Positions 1 through 7,500 of a stretch of 9,887 nucleotides of DNA are shown here, in pieces. The notes under the pieces were generated by a model. The model saw only the letters and a program-made list of their open reading frames with translations. It was not told the origin of the DNA and did not search any database. Every line of letters begins with the position of its first letter. The first letter of the stretch is position 1. The DNA comes from Flavobacteriales bacterium (lineage in GTDB: Bacteria; Bacteroidota; Bacteroidia; Flavobacteriales_D; Parvicellaceae): positions 9,489 through 19,375 of the forward strand of contig JALTUD010000244.1 in the NCBI GenBank assembly GCA_027047735.1. The letters run 5' to 3'. The position numbers were made by a program, and so were the translations under genes.

Positions 1-90
1 GTGCAAAGAAAACGGAGTTTAGTTTTCTTAGACGATGAAAAAAATCTTAGCATAGCTCCAGCTATGGAAAATTTTCATAAAAATGGATAA
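1..90 (+). other. Unassigned left-edge frame, possible 3' tail of a gene
   Basis: A plus-strand frame is open from the first base and ends at a TAA at 88-90, giving 29 residues that include the stretch FLDDEKNLSIAP. It could be the last codons of a gene lying to the left and convergent with the haem/copper protein, or a chance open frame in intergenic DNA. The stretch is too short to judge and I do not recognise it. A palindrome (51-66) lies inside it, which slightly favours non-coding or repeat DNA. Confidence 0.2.
51..66. repeat. Small palindrome CATAGCT-CC-AGCTATG
   Basis: Two 7-base arms, CATAGCT at 51-57 and AGCTATG at 60-66, are perfect reverse complements separated by CC. As RNA this would give a 6-bp stem with a 4-base loop. 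No T-run follows on either strand, so it is not a convincing terminator. Apart from the left-edge frame, nothing else is recognisable in 1-133. Confidence 0.45.
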
Positions 91-133
91 GGAATCAAAA
101 AAGAATGATAAACTATCCTCTTCATAAAAAAAA

Positions 134-1699
134 CTACTGCACTACAACCAATCTACCCGAAGTATTTTGTCCGTTTATAGAAAGTGAATAAAAGTAAATT
201 CCCATACTCGCTTTTGTACCTGTTGTCGTTGTTTTATTCCATGTTAAGTTTTGTTGACCTGACGGCAATAATGTACGGTCAGCAACTCTTGCTATCATTT
301 TACCACTAATATCATACACATATAAACTAACAGTAGAGCTACTTTTCAAATCAACTTGAATAGTCACTTGGTCTTTAAAAGGGTTGGGGTAAACCTTTAC
401 ATTGCTCTCCGATTTGTTTTCCGGTACTTGCAAAGCATAAAACTCTTGAGACAAACTATCTAAATTTAAGTTTTCGTCTCCATTTTGATAAGGTAGAAAA
501 TGGAAATAAACCAAAAACATTTCATCCGTTGTATTTAATCCCGCAGTCACATCAATTGGAGGATTATTTGGGTTATCATGATTATTGGTTGTGTTATCAT
601 ATACAGCGTTTCCATGCAAAACTGTATTTGCGGGAATTTTTACGATGTTCCTGAAAAACATAAACTCTTGCCAATGAAAATCCCAACGATTGATTCTAAC
701 CAAAGGAATTGTGTCATTACCGGGAGCAACACCAAAAGCTTCAATGCTTTTACCCAACAAATGCATATGAGGAAAAACACTCAACAATGATAAATTAATT
801 GGAATATTGGAAAAAGTAGTACTCGCACTCGTAATACTATCTGCCGGAAGAACTAAATTCCAATTCTGCAATGCCGGAGCACTGTTTATTTCTCTAATCG
901 GCGTAGCATCATCGTAAAAATACAAGCGTATTTTTGTACTATCTTGCATTCCCGCAGTTCCATCCGGGTAGTGCATCGCCAATACAATATTAGAACCGGC
1001 CGGTATTGTATAACCAAAGTTTATACTCCCTTGCCCCGGAAAAACAGTCGGCAAAGCTCCCGGAGTATATCCTCCAACCAGTCCTTCAGTAGGTCCTGAA
1101 CATTGACTACTCACCGTATCCGCTTGATAGTTGGTTGAAGCATCTACATACACCAATGCGTGATGAACTAAAGCAGGATTACCCGGAACAATTTCAAAAG
1201 CTCTCAATTTTTTATCTGTTGTCAGTCCCGTGGGTAAAACAAAACAAACATAATCATCTTGTAGGGCAGATGCTTTACTGGTATAAGTAGGTATTTGTAA
1301 TTCCAAATCGGGAGTAATCGTAAGAATACCTTCATTACTATAAACAGGCGGAGGTGGAGTATTTGCTGAATTACCCTCCGGTGCACCGGCGGCAATCCAA
1401 TCTAAAATTGTACTTCTTTCCGTTGACGTTAACACTCTTTCGTGTGCATACCTTTTATAAGTCGTGTCTGCTAACCAAGGTGGCATAATACCATTTGCCA
1501 CCGATGGTGATATGGTCAACCGATGATTATATGCATCTTGATAAGTTAACAAACTAAAAGGTGCTATTCCTCCCGGATTATGACAGTAGGTACAGTTTCT
1601 ATAAAAAATAGTCGCAACACTATCCGCCCATGTCAACTGTGCAGATAAAAAAGGGACGAACGACAAATAGAATATGGCAATAAGTATGATTTTTCTCAT
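134..1699 (-). CDS. Secreted cytochrome c / copper type II monooxygenase-like protein with T9SS sorting domain
   Basis: The product has 521 residues counted from the Met at 1699. Residues 1-20 form a signal peptide (MRKIILIAIF..., likely cut LSA|Q). A c-type haem site CTYCH lies at 36-40, with a candidate Met ligand at 72 (MPPW). The middle resembles the peptidylglycine/dopamine monooxygenase fold. Candidate ligands are His179-His180 and His243 (MHY) for one copper, and His311-x-His313 (PHMH) plus Met394 (DEM) for the other. Residues from about 435 to the end (VYPNPF..., YDISGK..., GIYFY) form a T9SS type A sorting domain, so it is probably cell-surface or released. A redox or hydroxylating role is inferred; the substrate is unknown. 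An upstream in-frame ATG at 1723 would add eight residues before the signal peptide and would start almost at the predicted transcription start, so 1699 is preferred. The stop is TAG. It has its own putative promoter. Confidence 0.85.
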   Translation of the reverse strand: MRKIILIAIFYLSFVPFLSAQLTWADSVATIFYRNCTYCHNPGGIAPFSLLTYQDAYNHRLTISPSVANGIMPPWLADTTYKRYAHERVLTSTERSTILDWIAAGAPEGNSANTPPPPVYSNEGILTITPDLELQIPTYTSKASALQDDYVCFVLPTGLTTDKKLRAFEIVPGNPALVHHALVYVDASTNYQADTVSSQCSGPTEGLVGGYTPGALPTVFPGQGSINFGYTIPAGSNIVLAMHYPDGTAGMQDSTKIRLYFYDDATPIREINSAPALQNWNLVLPADSITSASTTFSNIPINLSLLSVFPHMHLLGKSIEAFGVAPGNDTIPLVRINRWDFHWQEFMFFRNIVKIPANTVLHGNAVYDNTTNNHDNPNNPPIDVTAGLNTTDEMFLVYFHFLPYQNGDENLNLDSLSQEFYALQVPENKSESNVKVYPNPFKDQVTIQVDLKSSSTVSLYVYDISGKMIARVADRTLLPSGQQNLTWNKTTTTGTKASMGIYFYSLSINGQNTSGRLVVVQ

Positions 1700-1730
1700 G
1701 TTAATATCTGATTTTGGTCGCAATATAATG

Positions 1731-1763
1731 CAAGTTTATTTTGCGTGCAACCCATTCTCCAAA
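1731..1763 (-). promoter_or_regulatory. Putative promoter of the haem/copper protein gene
   Basis: Read on the minus strand, TTTG (1763-1760) is followed after 21 bases by TAAACTTG (1738-1731). This is one mismatch from the Bacteroidota -7 consensus TAnnTTTG at an accepted distance from a -33 TTTG. Transcription would begin near 1725, leaving about 26 bases before the ATG at 1699 and almost none before the ATG at 1723. Confidence 0.35.
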
Positions 1764-1779
1764 TTATTTCTCAGTTCAG

Positions 1780-1829
1780 AAAAAACAAGAGCCGTAAAGA
1801 CACAAATCAAGTACTGTGTATTTACGGCT
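1780..1829 (-). terminator. Intrinsic terminator of the small lipoprotein gene
   Basis: On the minus strand AGCCGTAAA (1829-1821) pairs perfectly with TTTACGGCT (1798-1790). The inner bases ACAC/GTGT (1800-1803 with 1816-1819) extend the stem beyond a single mismatch. The stem is followed by CTTG and then six Ts (1785-1780). It begins about 19 bases after the lipoprotein stop codon and separates that gene from the haem/copper gene downstream. Confidence 0.75.
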
Positions 1830-1848
1830 GATAAGAGCGTTCTATAAA

Positions 1849-2292
1849 TTATCTTTTATTGTAATATAACTTATATTCTTCAACGCTTTGAACAAGTGTA
1901 TTATTATCACCCATTTCTAATTCGGCACCATACTCATTCAAGTTAAAAACTTTTCTCCTTTGATAATTATACTTTAACACATTACGGATCATAAAGTATT
2001 TCTTACCGGAAGTAGGAACAATTTTTTCCAATTTGTATTCTCCCGACTCTTCTTTTACTTGAGGATAATCAGGAGCTGAAAACGAAACACTCTGACTTTT
2101 ACTATCCCCGTAAGAAATTACGGTATAAACGACTTTCTGATGTTTAATTTTTGCAGTTACATCCTCGTCATTCAATATTATTTTTTCAAGTTCCCAAGTT
2201 GTTCCACTCAAAGACTTATTTATTTTCTCTTTTTGACATGACGATATCAAAAAGACAAAAAGCAAACTCGTTATATATATGTATGTTTTCAT
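1849..2292 (-). CDS. Small hypothetical lipoprotein
   Basis: The product has 147 residues and a clear lipoprotein signal: MKTYIYITSLLFVFLISSC, with a lipobox I-S-S-C whose Cys19 would be lipidated. Charged residues QKEK follow, so it should be an envelope lipoprotein. The mature part starts with SLSGTTWELEKI, a W-x-L strand reminiscent of small lipocalin-like or META-like beta-barrel lipoproteins, but I cannot assign a family. The C-terminal part is rich in Tyr, Lys, Glu and Asn. The frame also offers an ATG at 2343, but that would put 17 extra residues ahead of the signal peptide, and a -7 promoter box lies between the two ATGs, so 2292 is chosen. The gene is flanked by its own promoter and terminator. 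The stop is TAA. Function is unknown. Confidence 0.75.
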   Translation of the reverse strand: MKTYIYITSLLFVFLISSCQKEKINKSLSGTTWELEKIILNDEDVTAKIKHQKVVYTVISYGDSKSQSVSFSAPDYPQVKEESGEYKLEKIVPTSGKKYFMIRNVLKYNYQRRKVFNLNEYGAELEMGDNNTLVQSVEEYKLYYNKR

Positions 2293-2322
2293 AGCTTTTG
2301 GGGTATTTGTGATTACTCTATT

Positions 2323-2330
2323 CAAAGATA
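2323..2330 (-). promoter_or_regulatory. Putative -7 promoter box of the lipoprotein gene
   Basis: Read on the minus strand the bases are TATCTTTG, an exact match to the Bacteroidota -7 consensus TAnnTTTG. It lies 30 bases upstream of the ATG at 2292. No clean TTTG is present at the ideal -33 distance, so the box is supported by the -7 match and position only. It falls inside the longer possible reading frame, which argues against the ATG at 2343. Confidence 0.45.
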
Positions 2331-2497
2331 CACACAAAAGCAACTATTTGTTTCTACTATTGGACGAGTAAATTTATTCTGTTTTTATTTTTGTAAAGCC
2401 GATTAGTTATTTTATCATTTATTTTAACACTTTTAAACATTGTTAACAAAAAATTAACTTTTGTGTTAATTTGGTTAAAACTATGTTTTTTATTGAC

Positions 2498-2531
2498 AAA
2501 AAAAAGCGACACCTATTCGGTATCGCTTTTT
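2498..2531 (-). terminator. Intrinsic terminator of the aldehyde dehydrogenase gene
   Basis: On the minus strand AAAAAGCGA (2531-2523) pairs with TCGCTTTTT (2509-2501). The inner ACC/GGT pairs continue the stem past one mismatch around a small loop. A run of eight Ts (2505-2498) ends the structure. It starts about 30 bases after the stop codon of the dehydrogenase. The remaining bases between it and the lipoprotein promoter (2331-2497) are very AT-rich and hold nothing else that I can recognise. Confidence 0.8.
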
Positions 2532-2561
2532 AACACTTTTATAGCACTCAGCTAAAACTAC

Positions 2562-4124
2562 TTAAATTGTAAACTTAATCCCTTGAGCCAATGGCAATTC
2601 AGTTCCCCAATTTATGGTATTTGTTTGTCTTCTCATATAAATTTTCCAAGCATCAGAACCAGACTCTCTTCCGCCTCCTGTTTCTTTTTCACCTCCGAAA
2701 GCTCCGCCTATTTCAGCACCTGACGTTCCGATATTTACATTCGCAATACCACAATCAGAACCTATTTGAGAAAGAAATTCTTCTTGTTCTCTCATATTCA
2801 TTGTCATAATTGCAGAAGATAACCCTTGCGGCACATCATTTTGAATTTCAATGGCATTTGAAACATCTCCAGTATATTTTATTAAATATAATAAAGGAGC
2901 AAAAGTTTCCGATTGTACCATTTCATAGCTATTCTCTACAATAGCAATAGATGGCTCTACATAACACCCGCTTTCATAACCTTCTCCTTCTAGTAATTTA
3001 CCTTCAACAAGCATTTCGCCACCCTCTGCTTTCACTTTCTCTATCGCATCAAAGTACATTTTAACCGCTGCTTTGTCAATAAGTGGCCCTACGTGATTTG
3101 CTTCATCTAAAGGATTACCTATTGTTAACTGTGCATAAGAATCTTTAAGCACCTCTTTTACTTTATCAAAAATATCTTCGTGAACAATCAAACGTCTTGT
3201 CGAAGTACATCTTTGACCGGTTGTACCTACAGCTCCGAACACAATTGCCGGCAAAACCATTTCCAAATCGGCACTTGGTGTGATGATGATAGCATTATTT
3301 CCTCCTAACTCCAACAAAGATTTACCTAAGCGTGAAGCAACTGCTGTACTAACCGATTTTCCCATTCTTGTAGAACCGGTAGCTGAGACCAATGGAACTC
3401 TTTTGTCGTTTGCCATCAATTTACCTATTTCGGCATCACCGATAACCAAACAAGAAATTCCATCAGGTACATCTTCATTATCTTCTATTACCTTATTTAT
3501 TATGTTTTGACAAGCTATCCCACAAAGAGGAGCTTTTTCAGATGGTTTCCAAATACAAACATCACCGGCAATCCAAGCTAGTGCCGTATTCCAGCTCCAA
3601 ACAGCTACCGGAAAATTAAATGCTGAGATAATCCCAACAATCCCAAGTGGATGATATTGGTCATACATTCTGTGTTTTGGTCGTTCTGAATGTAAAGTTG
3701 AACCGTTTAATTGACGCGAAAGACCTACTGCAAAATCGCAAATGTCAATCATTTCTTGAACTTCCCCCAAACCTTCTTGAATTGATTTCCCCATTTCGTA
3801 AGAAACCAATGTACCCAAGGCTTGTTTATTTTTTCTTAATTCTTCTCCAAATTGACGAACTATTTCTCCTCTCTTTGGAGCAGGCACATTTCTCCAAGAC
3901 TTAAAAGCTTCTTGTGCTTTTAAAATAGATGCTTCATAATCTGCTTCGGATGCTGCGATTACACTTCCTATTAATTTACCGTCAACAGGAGAGTATGAGT
4001 CTATTTTCTCTCCTCTTGTTGTAAACCAATGATTACCTACGGCTGCTCCGTTGTTCACCTCTTTTACTCCTAAAGTGTCCAACACTTCTTTGATATTTGT
4101 TGTTTCGTTCATTACGTCTAACAT
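2562..4124 (-). CDS. ALDH7-family aldehyde dehydrogenase (alpha-aminoadipic semialdehyde dehydrogenase type)
   Basis: The product has 520 residues and is full length for the family. It should oxidise alpha-aminoadipic semialdehyde (in equilibrium with piperideine-6-carboxylate) to alpha-aminoadipate with NAD+, a step of lysine catabolism, in the cytoplasm. Visible landmarks in order: PAPKRGEIVRQ (81-91), AFNFP with oxyanion Asn170, WKPSEK with NAD-binding Lys193, the ATGSTRMGK dinucleotide loop (248-256), general-base Glu272 in LELGGNN, nucleophile Cys306 in GQRCTSTRR, and SETFAP with Glu406. The C-terminal signature SDCGI...NIGTSGAEIGGAFGGEK...GGGRESGSDAWK, ending PLAQGIKF, closely resembles human ALDH7A1 (antiquitin) from memory. 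No signal peptide is seen. A second Met at residue 5 is a possible alternative start. The gene appears monocistronic with its own promoter and terminator, and no other lysine-degradation gene lies in the window. Family assignment is firm; the exact substrate is inferred. Confidence 0.95.
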   Translation of the reverse strand: MLDVMNETTNIKEVLDTLGVKEVNNGAAVGNHWFTTRGEKIDSYSPVDGKLIGSVIAASEADYEASILKAQEAFKSWRNVPAPKRGEIVRQFGEELRKNKQALGTLVSYEMGKSIQEGLGEVQEMIDICDFAVGLSRQLNGSTLHSERPKHRMYDQYHPLGIVGIISAFNFPVAVWSWNTALAWIAGDVCIWKPSEKAPLCGIACQNIINKVIEDNEDVPDGISCLVIGDAEIGKLMANDKRVPLVSATGSTRMGKSVSTAVASRLGKSLLELGGNNAIIITPSADLEMVLPAIVFGAVGTTGQRCTSTRRLIVHEDIFDKVKEVLKDSYAQLTIGNPLDEANHVGPLIDKAAVKMYFDAIEKVKAEGGEMLVEGKLLEGEGYESGCYVEPSIAIVENSYEMVQSETFAPLLYLIKYTGDVSNAIEIQNDVPQGLSSAIMTMNMREQEEFLSQIGSDCGIANVNIGTSGAEIGGAFGGEKETGGGRESGSDAWKIYMRRQTNTINWGTELPLAQGIKFTI

Positions 4125-4179
4125 ACTGTTAATTTTTAATACGATTAATCTATAATTGACTATCTCATCAATTCTTTTA

Positions 4180-4213
4180 CAAAGATACTTTGAAAAAACA
4201 GTATTTCCAAAAA
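4180..4213 (-). promoter_or_regulatory. Promoter of the aldehyde dehydrogenase gene
   Basis: Read on the minus strand, TTTTTG (4213-4208) is followed after 20 bases by TATCTTTG (4187-4180). This is an exact match to the Bacteroidota consensus TTTG-N19-21-TAnnTTTG. Transcription would begin near 4173, giving a leader of about 50 bases before the ATG at 4124. The leader is AT-rich and shows no obvious Shine-Dalgarno sequence, as is usual in this phylum. Confidence 0.65.
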
Positions 4214-4306
4214 GAGTTTTTAAAGTTTACGCTTATCCTTAAATCTGCAATTTCCCGTTATGTAATACTATTTTTGTGCTAGGGATAGAACGGCGTGTTT
4301 GAACTC

Positions 4307-4338
4307 CTTTTTGCCCGCCCGCTTTTGCGGGCAAAAAG
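4307..4338. repeat. 12-bp perfect inverted repeat, hairpin 1
   Basis: CTTTTTGCCCGC (4307-4318) and GCGGGCAAAAAG (4327-4338) are exact reverse complements around the 8-base loop CCGCTTTT. Neither strand shows a T-run after the stem apart from the bases inside it, so it is better read as a REP-type palindrome than as a plain terminator, although it could still stop transcription. Confidence 0.8.
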
Positions 4339-4358
4339 AGTGAGTAGTGATAGCCCGA

Positions 4359-4416
4359 CCCTATTTTGGAATACAAATGTTTCGTGTCAACGATATATTC
4401 GTATTCCAAAATAGGG
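4359..4416. repeat. 16-bp perfect inverted repeat, hairpin 2
   Basis: CCCTATTTTGGAATAC (4359-4374) and GTATTCCAAAATAGGG (4401-4416) are exact reverse complements. Inside them, after one A/C mismatch, AAT/ATT pairs (4376-4378 with 4397-4399) and TCG/CGA (4382-4384 with 4391-4393) allow a long imperfect hairpin. It stands about 140 bases upstream of the start of the giant gene and could be part of its leader or simply part of the repeat element. Confidence 0.8.
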
Positions 4417-4552
4417 GAGCACCCAACAAAAAAACCGCATTCCCTTAGTGTAAAGTAAAAACAATCCTTAAAACCCTTTGTTTTAAATAAAAAACTAAAC
4501 GGCAATTGTTTTTTTTCGTACAATTGTAACAAATGAAACACCACCTATAGTT

Positions 4553-7500
4553 ATGAATATAAAATTACTACTTTTTCTGTCGCTTTTTTTCTTTATTAAT
4601 TCGCTTTTTTCTCAATCGGGAACTGAGTTTTGGTTTGCTCCTCCAGAGGTAACTTCGGGGCATGGTTCCAATCAACGTATCAAGTTGAGAATCGCATCGG
4701 GTAATCAACCGGCTACGATTACGATTGAACAACCGGCTAATACGGCAAATTTTAATGGAGGCACTCCTATTACATTGAATTTAGCTGCAAACTCTGCAAC
4801 ATCGGTTGATTTAACTGCAGACATGAATAACTTGGAAACAAAACCTTCTAATACTGTTCTTAATACGGGGTTACACATTGTTTCTACACAAACTATAACC
4901 TGCTATTACGAAATTACAACGCATTTTAACCCTGATATTTTTGCCCTTAAAGGACCTAATGGATTAGGTACGGAATTTTACACTCCTTTTCAAACATCTT
5001 GGAGAAACGGAAATTTCAGTCCTACTCCCTATACTTCTTTTGACATTGTGGCTACCGAGGATAATACTACGATATTAATTTACCCTAGAAAACCTTTAGA
5101 TGGTGGACATCCTGCTCTTGTTTCTTATTCTATTACACTCAACAAAGGACAAACCTATTCCGGTTCTGTTACGAGTACATCGGGAGCTGACAACCCTGCA
5201 GGTACAGCCATTGTTTCGGATAAACCGATTGCTGTTTCTATAAAAGATGATTCGGTTTGGCCACAACCTGCAGGATGTAAGGATATCAATGGAGATCAAT
5301 TAGTACCGACCAATATTGTCGGTTATGATTATATTGTACAAAAAGGAGGATTAACCGTTCCTGAAAGTGCTTATATTACAGCTACACAAAATAATTGTAT
5401 CGTAACGGTTGCAGGAACTGTTGTTGCAACACTATTTGCCGGAGAAACTTATCGTGTACCCATAACAGCACAAGCTACTTATATTTCTTGTAGTCAACCT
5501 GCATATTGTTATCACATTTCCGGTTTTGGATGTGAATCCGGAGGAGCTTTATTACCCCCTCTAAACTGTGCCGGCTCTGACCAAGTAAACGTGGTGCGTT
5601 CTTCCAATGAATATTTTGCTCTAAACATCCTTGTTCCAACAGGGTCTGAAGGTAACTTTGCTATGAATGGAAACACATCACTGATTCCGGCATCTGCTTT
5701 CTCTCCTGTTCCAAACTCAGGAGGCGTCTGGATGGAGGCCACTATATCTTTTAACACAACTGATGTTCCTGTAAACGTCAATCAACTCATTACAAATTCC
5801 AGTGATGCATTTGCTGTTGGAATCATTAATGGAGGAGCAGGTTCAGGTTGTCGATTTGGTTACTTTTCTGAATTTGCGGCGAAAATTGTAATTGATGCCG
5901 GGTTAAACCAAACGGTTTGTGCAAACGATAGTGCTCAACTGAATGGCAGTGTTCAAGGGGGCTCTACTACTGGAATTTGGACAGGAGGATCCGGACAGTT
6001 TTTACCAAGTGACACTTCATTAAATGCAGTTTATGTACCTACTCCTGCCGATATTTCTTTAGGAACGATAACCCTAACACTTACTTCCACCGGAAATTGT
6101 ACACCGGTTGACGACCAAATGCAACTGACTTTCACTCCTGCTCCTACGGTAAATGCAGGAAACGATCAAAGTGTTTGTGAAAATAACCCTGCTGTATTAC
6201 TCAATGGTAATGTTACTATTGCAGCAAGTGGTGTATGGAGCGGAGGAAACGGCACTTTTTCTCCTAACAGTTCTAGTTTAACAACTACTTACAATCCAAC
6301 TTCTGCCGAAATTAATTCAGGAAACGTAGTACTAACCTTAACGACAACCGGAAATGGGGTTTGTAATGCAGAAAGCGATAATTTAATCGTAACCTTTACA
6401 CCTGCACCAACGGTTGATGCCGGTGTCAGCCAAACGCTTTGTCAAAACAACGCTCAAGCGAGTCTAAACGGCTCTAAAACAGTAGCAACAGGGGTTATAT
6501 GGAGTGGCGGAGGAACTTTCTCTCCTAATGTTAACGCTTTAAACCCTACGTATGTACCGTCTGCAGGAGAGCTTCTTTCGGGAAGTGCAACCCTGACAAT
6601 AACAACAACAGGTAATGGAAATTGTAATGCAGTGAGCGATGTTGTTACGCTTAACTACACGCCTTCTCCTACTGTTAATGCAGGAGCAGACCAATCTGTT
6701 TGTGCGAACAATTCGGCAGTTTCTCTTAACGGTAGTGTTTCCGTAGCTACAGGAGGACAGTGGACAGGCGGATTAGGAGTTTTTATACCTAATAACAACA
6801 CCTTAAATGCAACATACCACCCTACAAGTACAGAAATAGCATCAGGAAGTTTAACCTTAACCTTAACCACCACAGGTAACGGGAATTGCCTTCCTGAATC
6901 TGATGATATGGTCATTACATTTACTCCTGCTCCAACTGTTGATGCCGGTCTTCCTCAATCCGTTTGTAGTTCCACTCCAACTGTAAATTTATCAGGGAAT
7001 ATAACATTAGCTACCGGAGCAGTTTGGAGTGGAGGAACAGGAACTTTTTCACCTAATGCGACTAATTTAAATGCTACTTATACAGCATCTCCGGCAGAAA
7101 TTGCAAACGGGAGTGTGCAATTAATGTTGACAACAACCGGAAACGGAAACTGCTTAGCAGTAAAAGATAGTGTTTTAATTACCATAAATCCTATTCCAAT
7201 TGTAAATGCAGGACCTAATGTTACCTCATGTGCCAATAATTCTGCTGTAAATCTTGGAGGAAGTATCATAAATGCTACCGGAGGAATTTGGAGTGGAGGA
7301 ACAGGAAATTATGTTTCTTCAAATACCGATTTAAACGCTGTATATACACCTTCCAATGCAGAGGTTAGTGCAGGGTCGGCAACACTTACTTTAACTTCCA
7401 CAGGAAACGGTTCTTGTCCGGCTGTAACGGATGATATTACCATTAGTATTTTACCTTCTCCAACAGCAGATGCAGGATTAGACCAAACAGTGTGTGCAAA

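Larger units (their letters stand above)
4277..4437. repeat. REP-like intergenic element with two hairpins
   Basis: This GC-richer block sits in the otherwise AT-rich 428-base gap between the two divergent genes. It holds two adjacent perfect inverted repeats (4307-4338 and 4359-4416) and linking text such as AGGGATAGAACGGCG and TAGCCCGACCC. From memory it resembles the dispersed intergenic palindromic elements of flavobacteria, in which a C-rich hairpin is flanked by GGGATAGAAGCGG and TAGCCCGA-like text. The outer limits are approximate. It contains no target duplication or transposase that I can see. Confidence 0.5.

Noticed and set aside
578..790. 70-codon plus-strand open frame
   Set aside because: It lies entirely opposite the copper-binding region of the haem/copper protein, and no motif or regulatory site supports it.
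2591..3904. Three plus-strand open frames (72, 76 and 85 codons) opposite the aldehyde dehydrogenase
   Set aside because: They overlap a full-length, highly conserved enzyme gene on the other strand and show no independent coding evidence.
4307..4416. The two intergenic hairpins as ordinary bidirectional terminators
   Set aside because: The flanking genes are transcribed away from this region, so no transcript needs ending here, and neither stem is followed by a free T-run.
4239..4544. 101-codon minus-strand open frame in the intergenic gap
   Set aside because: It runs through two perfect inverted repeats of a REP-like block, has no recognisable domain or signal, and no promoter or ribosome site. 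It is best explained as a chance frame over a repeat.
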